From contig JAKAFQ010000152.1 of NCBI GenBank assembly GCA_021817875.1, forward strand, positions 1 to 8,520: a stretch of 8,520 nt of DNA. The letters are read 5' to 3'. Source of the DNA: Pseudomonadota bacterium (GTDB taxonomy: Bacteria; Pseudomonadota; Gammaproteobacteria; Steroidobacterales; Steroidobacteraceae). This document shows positions 5,878 to 8,520 of the stretch, piece by piece. A program made the position numbers and the translations under genes. The notes under the pieces are model-generated. The model had not been told where the DNA came from. It did no database searches and saw only the letters and a list, made by a program, of their open reading frames with translations. Numbering within the stretch: the first letter of the stretch is position 1; the number at the start of each line of letters is the position of its first letter.

Positions 5878-7509
5878 CTACCGGGATTGAGCCGCCGGGC
5901 CCGGCTCACTGCGATGCGCACGCTTGGCGCTTCTGACATCGAAGAATCCGGCGCTCCCGTCTGCCATCATCGAGCACGCGAGCTCGATGATGGCGCCGTA
6001 ACGAACCTTCTGGGTGGCGGTCGTCGGCAACTCACGCACGAAGGCGATGTACCCGGGGAGCTTGTAGTAGGACACGTGCTTTGCCATCTGACGCAGCAGA
6101 TCTTCGGCCGACTCCCGGGTCGGTGAAAGCCCCGCATCCAGCACGACGCAGGCAAACACCTCCTCTTCGCGGATCTCATCCGGGACGGGCACCACGGCGG
6201 CCAGCCGGACGTTGCTGCAGGAGGCGAGCACCGATTCGACTTCGGCGGCTGAGATATTCTCGCCGCTGCGACGGATGATCTGCTTGCGCCGCCCGACGAA
6301 AAAGAAACAACCCGCCTCGTCCTGGCGGACCAGGTCACCGGTGTGCAGCCAGCCGCCCCGCCAGGCGGACTCGGTCGCCTCCGGGTTGCGGTAGTAACCG
6401 GAAAAGAAGCCCCGATGTGGATCAGGACCGCTCGCGCGCACTACCAGCTCCCCCACCATGCCGGGCAGCAGCGGCTGATCCCGTTCGTCGACCACCATGG
6501 CCTCGGAGTATGTCGCGCACGGCCGGCCGATGCAGCCCGTGCCCACGTGGCGCGGACCGCCATGCGTCGAGAGGGTGCCTGTGCCCCCGGTCTCGGTCAT
6601 GGCCCAGGCTTCCACCAGCGGCACCCCGAAACGATCTTCAAACCGCTGATGATCGGCTGCCCGCACGCCTCCGCCAAAGCCAAACCGCAGGCCGTGCTGA
6701 CGCTCCCGCGGATCTTCCGGCAACTTCAGCAGCATCCCGGGCATCACTCCGAGGTAGTGCATGACCGTGGCACCGCTTTCGTGCACCAGCTCCCACCACT
6801 GCGCGGACCGGAATCTGTCGAGCTGCACGATGCAGCCCCCGGTCATGATCGCCCCCATGCTCGAGAACGCCAGGGCATTCACGTGATTGGGCGGCAGCGG
6901 CGTGATGAAGCGCTCCTGTCCGGCGCGCAGGCTGCATCGCCCGCCGAGATCGCGATACCAGCGCCCGAATCTCAGGAAATATTCGTTTGAGAGCAGGCAG
7001 CCTTTGGGTGCGCCGGTGCTGCCGGAGGTGAATACGATGGCTGCGGCGCCGCCCGCGGCGCCTCCGGAACGCGGCTCGGGCGCCTCCGGCAGCGGTTCGT
7101 CCCCGGACCCGACGCGGGCGATGTTCGTCGCCGGCCCTTGCTGTGCGATGCGCTCCAGGGATGCAACCCGGTTCGGCAGACAGACCAGCAGGTCCACGTC
7201 GCCGTGCTGCAACAGCAAACGCACCTCATCGGCGACCAGATCGGCTCCGATCGGCACCAGGGTGGCGCCGATTGCGTTCAGTGCGAGCCAATGCAGGTAG
7301 AACTCGGCTCCTGATTCGAGCAGCAGAGCCACGTGGTGACCGCTACCGTAGCCGGCACGACGGTACCTGTCTGCAATACGCTCGACCCGCTGGCCCGCCC
7401 CCTCATAGGTCAAGCTCAACGGGCCGCCGGGGCAACCCCGGGGGATGTGGATGAACGGGTTTGACCCGAAGCCTGCGCGCGCGCGCTCAAAGGCATCGAG
7501 CACCGACAT
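5878..7509 (-). CDS. AMP-forming acyl-CoA ligase, CaiC-like (ANL superfamily)
   Basis: Activates a carboxylic acid with ATP to an acyl-adenylate, then transfers it to CoA; cytoplasmic. It has 543 residues from ATG 7509. Motifs in order: P-loop TSGSTGAPKG (161-170), PLPPNHVNAL (204-213), AWAMTETGG (301-309, adenine/acyl pocket), GWLHTGDL (386-393, with the ribose-binding Asp), the hinge GRRKQIIRRSGENISAAEVE (406-425) and the C-terminal catalytic Lys501 in TATQKVRY. The RSGENIS form of the hinge region resembles crotonobetaine/carnitine-CoA ligase-like proteins. The ATG at 7509 has GAGG at 7515-7518; an in-frame ATG at 7548 lacks a ribosome binding site. After Lys501 there is a polar tail of about 40 residues with no known motif. 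The gene diverges from the permease gene and lies upstream of the aminotransferase and dehydrogenase genes on the same strand, so it likely activates the acid they produce. Actual acid substrate unknown. Confidence 0.92.
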   Translation of the reverse strand: MSVLDAFERARAGFGSNPFIHIPRGCPGGPLSLTYEGAGQRVERIADRYRRAGYGSGHHVALLLESGAEFYLHWLALNAIGATLVPIGADLVADEVRLLLQHGDVDLLVCLPNRVASLERIAQQGPATNIARVGSGDEPLPEAPEPRSGGAAGGAAAIVFTSGSTGAPKGCLLSNEYFLRFGRWYRDLGGRCSLRAGQERFITPLPPNHVNALAFSSMGAIMTGGCIVQLDRFRSAQWWELVHESGATVMHYLGVMPGMLLKLPEDPRERQHGLRFGFGGGVRAADHQRFEDRFGVPLVEAWAMTETGGTGTLSTHGGPRHVGTGCIGRPCATYSEAMVVDERDQPLLPGMVGELVVRASGPDPHRGFFSGYYRNPEATESAWRGGWLHTGDLVRQDEAGCFFFVGRRKQIIRRSGENISAAEVESVLASCSNVRLAAVVPVPDEIREEEVFACVVLDAGLSPTRESAEDLLRQMAKHVSYYKLPGYIAFVRELPTTATQKVRYGAIIELACSMMADGSAGFFDVRSAKRAHRSEPGPAAQSR

Positions 7510-7635
7510 ATCCGCCTCATCACCACCGGATTCAAGGATGCTGTTCATCGCGGGATACGCCTCGTCTGTCCGGGTTCGCGTCCGACGCGCCGACGCATGT
7601 GGTCTCGGCTTTCCTGCATCGCGACTGCTTTAGAC

Positions 7636-7664
7636 TTGAACTATCAGATGGGAAACGGTATACA
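7636..7664 (+). promoter_or_regulatory. Candidate sigma-70 promoter for the permease gene
   Basis: TTGAAC at 7636-7641 and TATACA at 7659-7664 are separated by exactly 17 bp, in an AT-richer island between the divergent ligase and permease genes. Transcription would start near 7671 and leave a leader of about 118 bases. On the opposite strand a poorer pair (TTGTGT, 16 bp, GATAGT) overlaps the same island and might serve the ligase gene. Confidence 0.45.
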
Positions 7665-7670
7665 CAACTC

Positions 7671-7681
7671 GCTTGACAAGC
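7671..7681. promoter_or_regulatory. Palindrome GCTTGACAAGC at the predicted start of transcription
   Basis: A perfect 5+1+5 inverted repeat lying at the expected +1 of the permease promoter, the place where a repressor would block transcription. The element contains TTGACA, but no -10 box is found 16-18 bp downstream, so an operator reading fits better than a -35 reading. The binding protein is unknown. The AraC-type repeat motif seen at the other two promoters was not found here. Confidence 0.3.
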
Positions 7682-7788
7682 AAGCAGCGGGGGCAAGGAG
7701 CAGCTGGCGTTCGCGCGCGCTGCGGCGGCAACCAGGCCGGTGCCTTTCACGAACCGTCACCACCACTACCTAGAGATTTGGTATTCGA

Positions 7789-8520
7789 GTGAATTCTTCC
7801 AAGAGTGAAGTAGAACAGGGTCGACTCGGCCAGGGCATGCTCGGCACCGCGGACGTGGTGTTCATGGTCATGGCGGCCGCCGCCCCCATGGCGGTGGTGG
7901 TGGCGCTGATGCCGCTGGGGTTCGCATTTGGCAACGGAGCGGGGATACCTGGAACGTATCTCGGCGCGATCGCAGTCATGTTTCTGTTTGCGATCGGCTA
8001 CGTGCGGATCATTCCCCACATCAAGAATGCCGGCGCATTCTATGCCTACATCAGTGCGAGCTTCGGCCGCACCGCCGGCCTGGCCGCCGCCTACATCGCG
8101 GCGCTATGTTACTTCGCGCTGTCGGCATCGACCGTCACGGCATTCGCGTTCTTTTTCGAACGGCTGCTGCGAACGACTGCCGGATGGCACACCGAGTGGT
8201 ACCTGTGGGCCTACCTCAGCATCATACTGGTCAGCTTCCTGGCCTACCGCCGGATCACGCTCGCCGCCACGGCACTTGCGATTGCCCTGAGCGCCGAGGT
8301 GCTTCTGATCCTCATCCTCGACATCGCAATCGTCGCTCATATCGGACTCGGCGGCCTGCACCTCGGGGACTTCTCCCCCGCTGCGGTCTACGCCCCCGGC
8401 CTCGGGATCGGCGCCATCTACGCGTTCGACAGCATGCTCGGCATCGAGGGAACGGCAATCTATCAGGAGGAAGCCCGTAACGCGCGCGTCACGGTCCCTC
8501 GCGCGACCTACATCTCGATC
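7789..8520 (+). CDS. APC-superfamily amino acid/amine permease, N-terminal part (truncated by window edge)
   Basis: An inner-membrane secondary transporter, probably importing an amino acid or amine. 244 residues are visible and the frame remains open at the right edge; full-length members have about 450-500 residues and 12 membrane segments. Six hydrophobic segments are seen, at about 22-45, 53-72, 95-124, 136-153, 157-184 and 203-222. Family marks are DVVFMVMAAAAPM in the first segment, GNGAGIPG (48-55), NAGAFYAYIS (80-89) and QEEARNARVTVPRA (226-239), the loop typical of AA_permease_2 proteins. The start is GTG 7789; an in-frame TAG at 7771 limits further extension. The ribosome binding site is weak, and ATG 7837 is an alternative, but conserved-looking sequence (QGRLGQGMLG) lies before it. 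It diverges from the ligase gene, consistent with uptake of the substrate of this catabolic set. Confidence 0.93.
   Translation, partial: MNSSKSEVEQGRLGQGMLGTADVVFMVMAAAAPMAVVVALMPLGFAFGNGAGIPGTYLGAIAVMFLFAIGYVRIIPHIKNAGAFYAYISASFGRTAGLAAAYIAALCYFALSASTVTAFAFFFERLLRTTAGWHTEWYLWAYLSIILVSFLAYRRITLAATALAIALSAEVLLILILDIAIVAHIGLGGLHLGDFSPAAVYAPGLGIGAIYAFDSMLGIEGTAIYQEEARNARVTVPRATYISI

Noticed and set aside
7673..7678. TTGACA as a consensus -35 box for the permease gene.
   Set aside because: No acceptable -10 lies 16-18 bp downstream (AGGAGC at 17 bp); the hexamer is better explained as part of the palindrome GCTTGACAAGC.

Overview
The window is GC-rich DNA from a Gram-negative bacterium, most likely a proteobacterium. 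The evidence is a TonB-dependent outer-membrane receptor, clear GGAG-type ribosome binding sites, and AraC-type regulation. I cannot assign a genus. No rRNA, tRNA, CRISPR array, insertion sequence or phage gene is visible.

Layout, left to right: (1) the first 299 residues of a TonB-dependent receptor, minus strand, running off the left edge; (2) a roughly 430-bp divergent control region; (3) an AraC-family regulator, plus strand; (4) a 150-bp convergent gap; (5) a minus-strand catabolic block, read in the order acyl-CoA ligase (CaiC-like AMP-forming), a 280-bp gap with its own probable control sites, class III PLP aminotransferase, and aldehyde dehydrogenase of the phenylacetaldehyde dehydrogenase type; (6) a divergent promoter region; (7) the first 244 residues of an APC-superfamily amino acid/amine permease, plus strand, running off the right edge.

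Together the genes read as an uptake-and-degradation cassette for a compound with a primary amine. The receptor would carry it across the outer membrane and the permease across the inner membrane. The aminotransferase would turn R-CH2-NH2 into R-CHO, the dehydrogenase would oxidise this to R-COOH, and the ligase would make R-CO-CoA for further degradation. The order of chemistry is inferred from family assignments; the substrate cannot be read from the sequence. An aryl-ethylamine-like or omega-amino compound fits best.

The most interesting non-coding signal is a pair of 14-bp direct repeats exactly 21 bp apart (consensus TTGCAAAANCGGCC). It occurs once just ahead of the AraC gene and again ahead of the aminotransferase gene. 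The spacing is that expected for tandem AraC-family half-sites, so it is a candidate operator linking the regulator to its own gene and to the catabolic operon.
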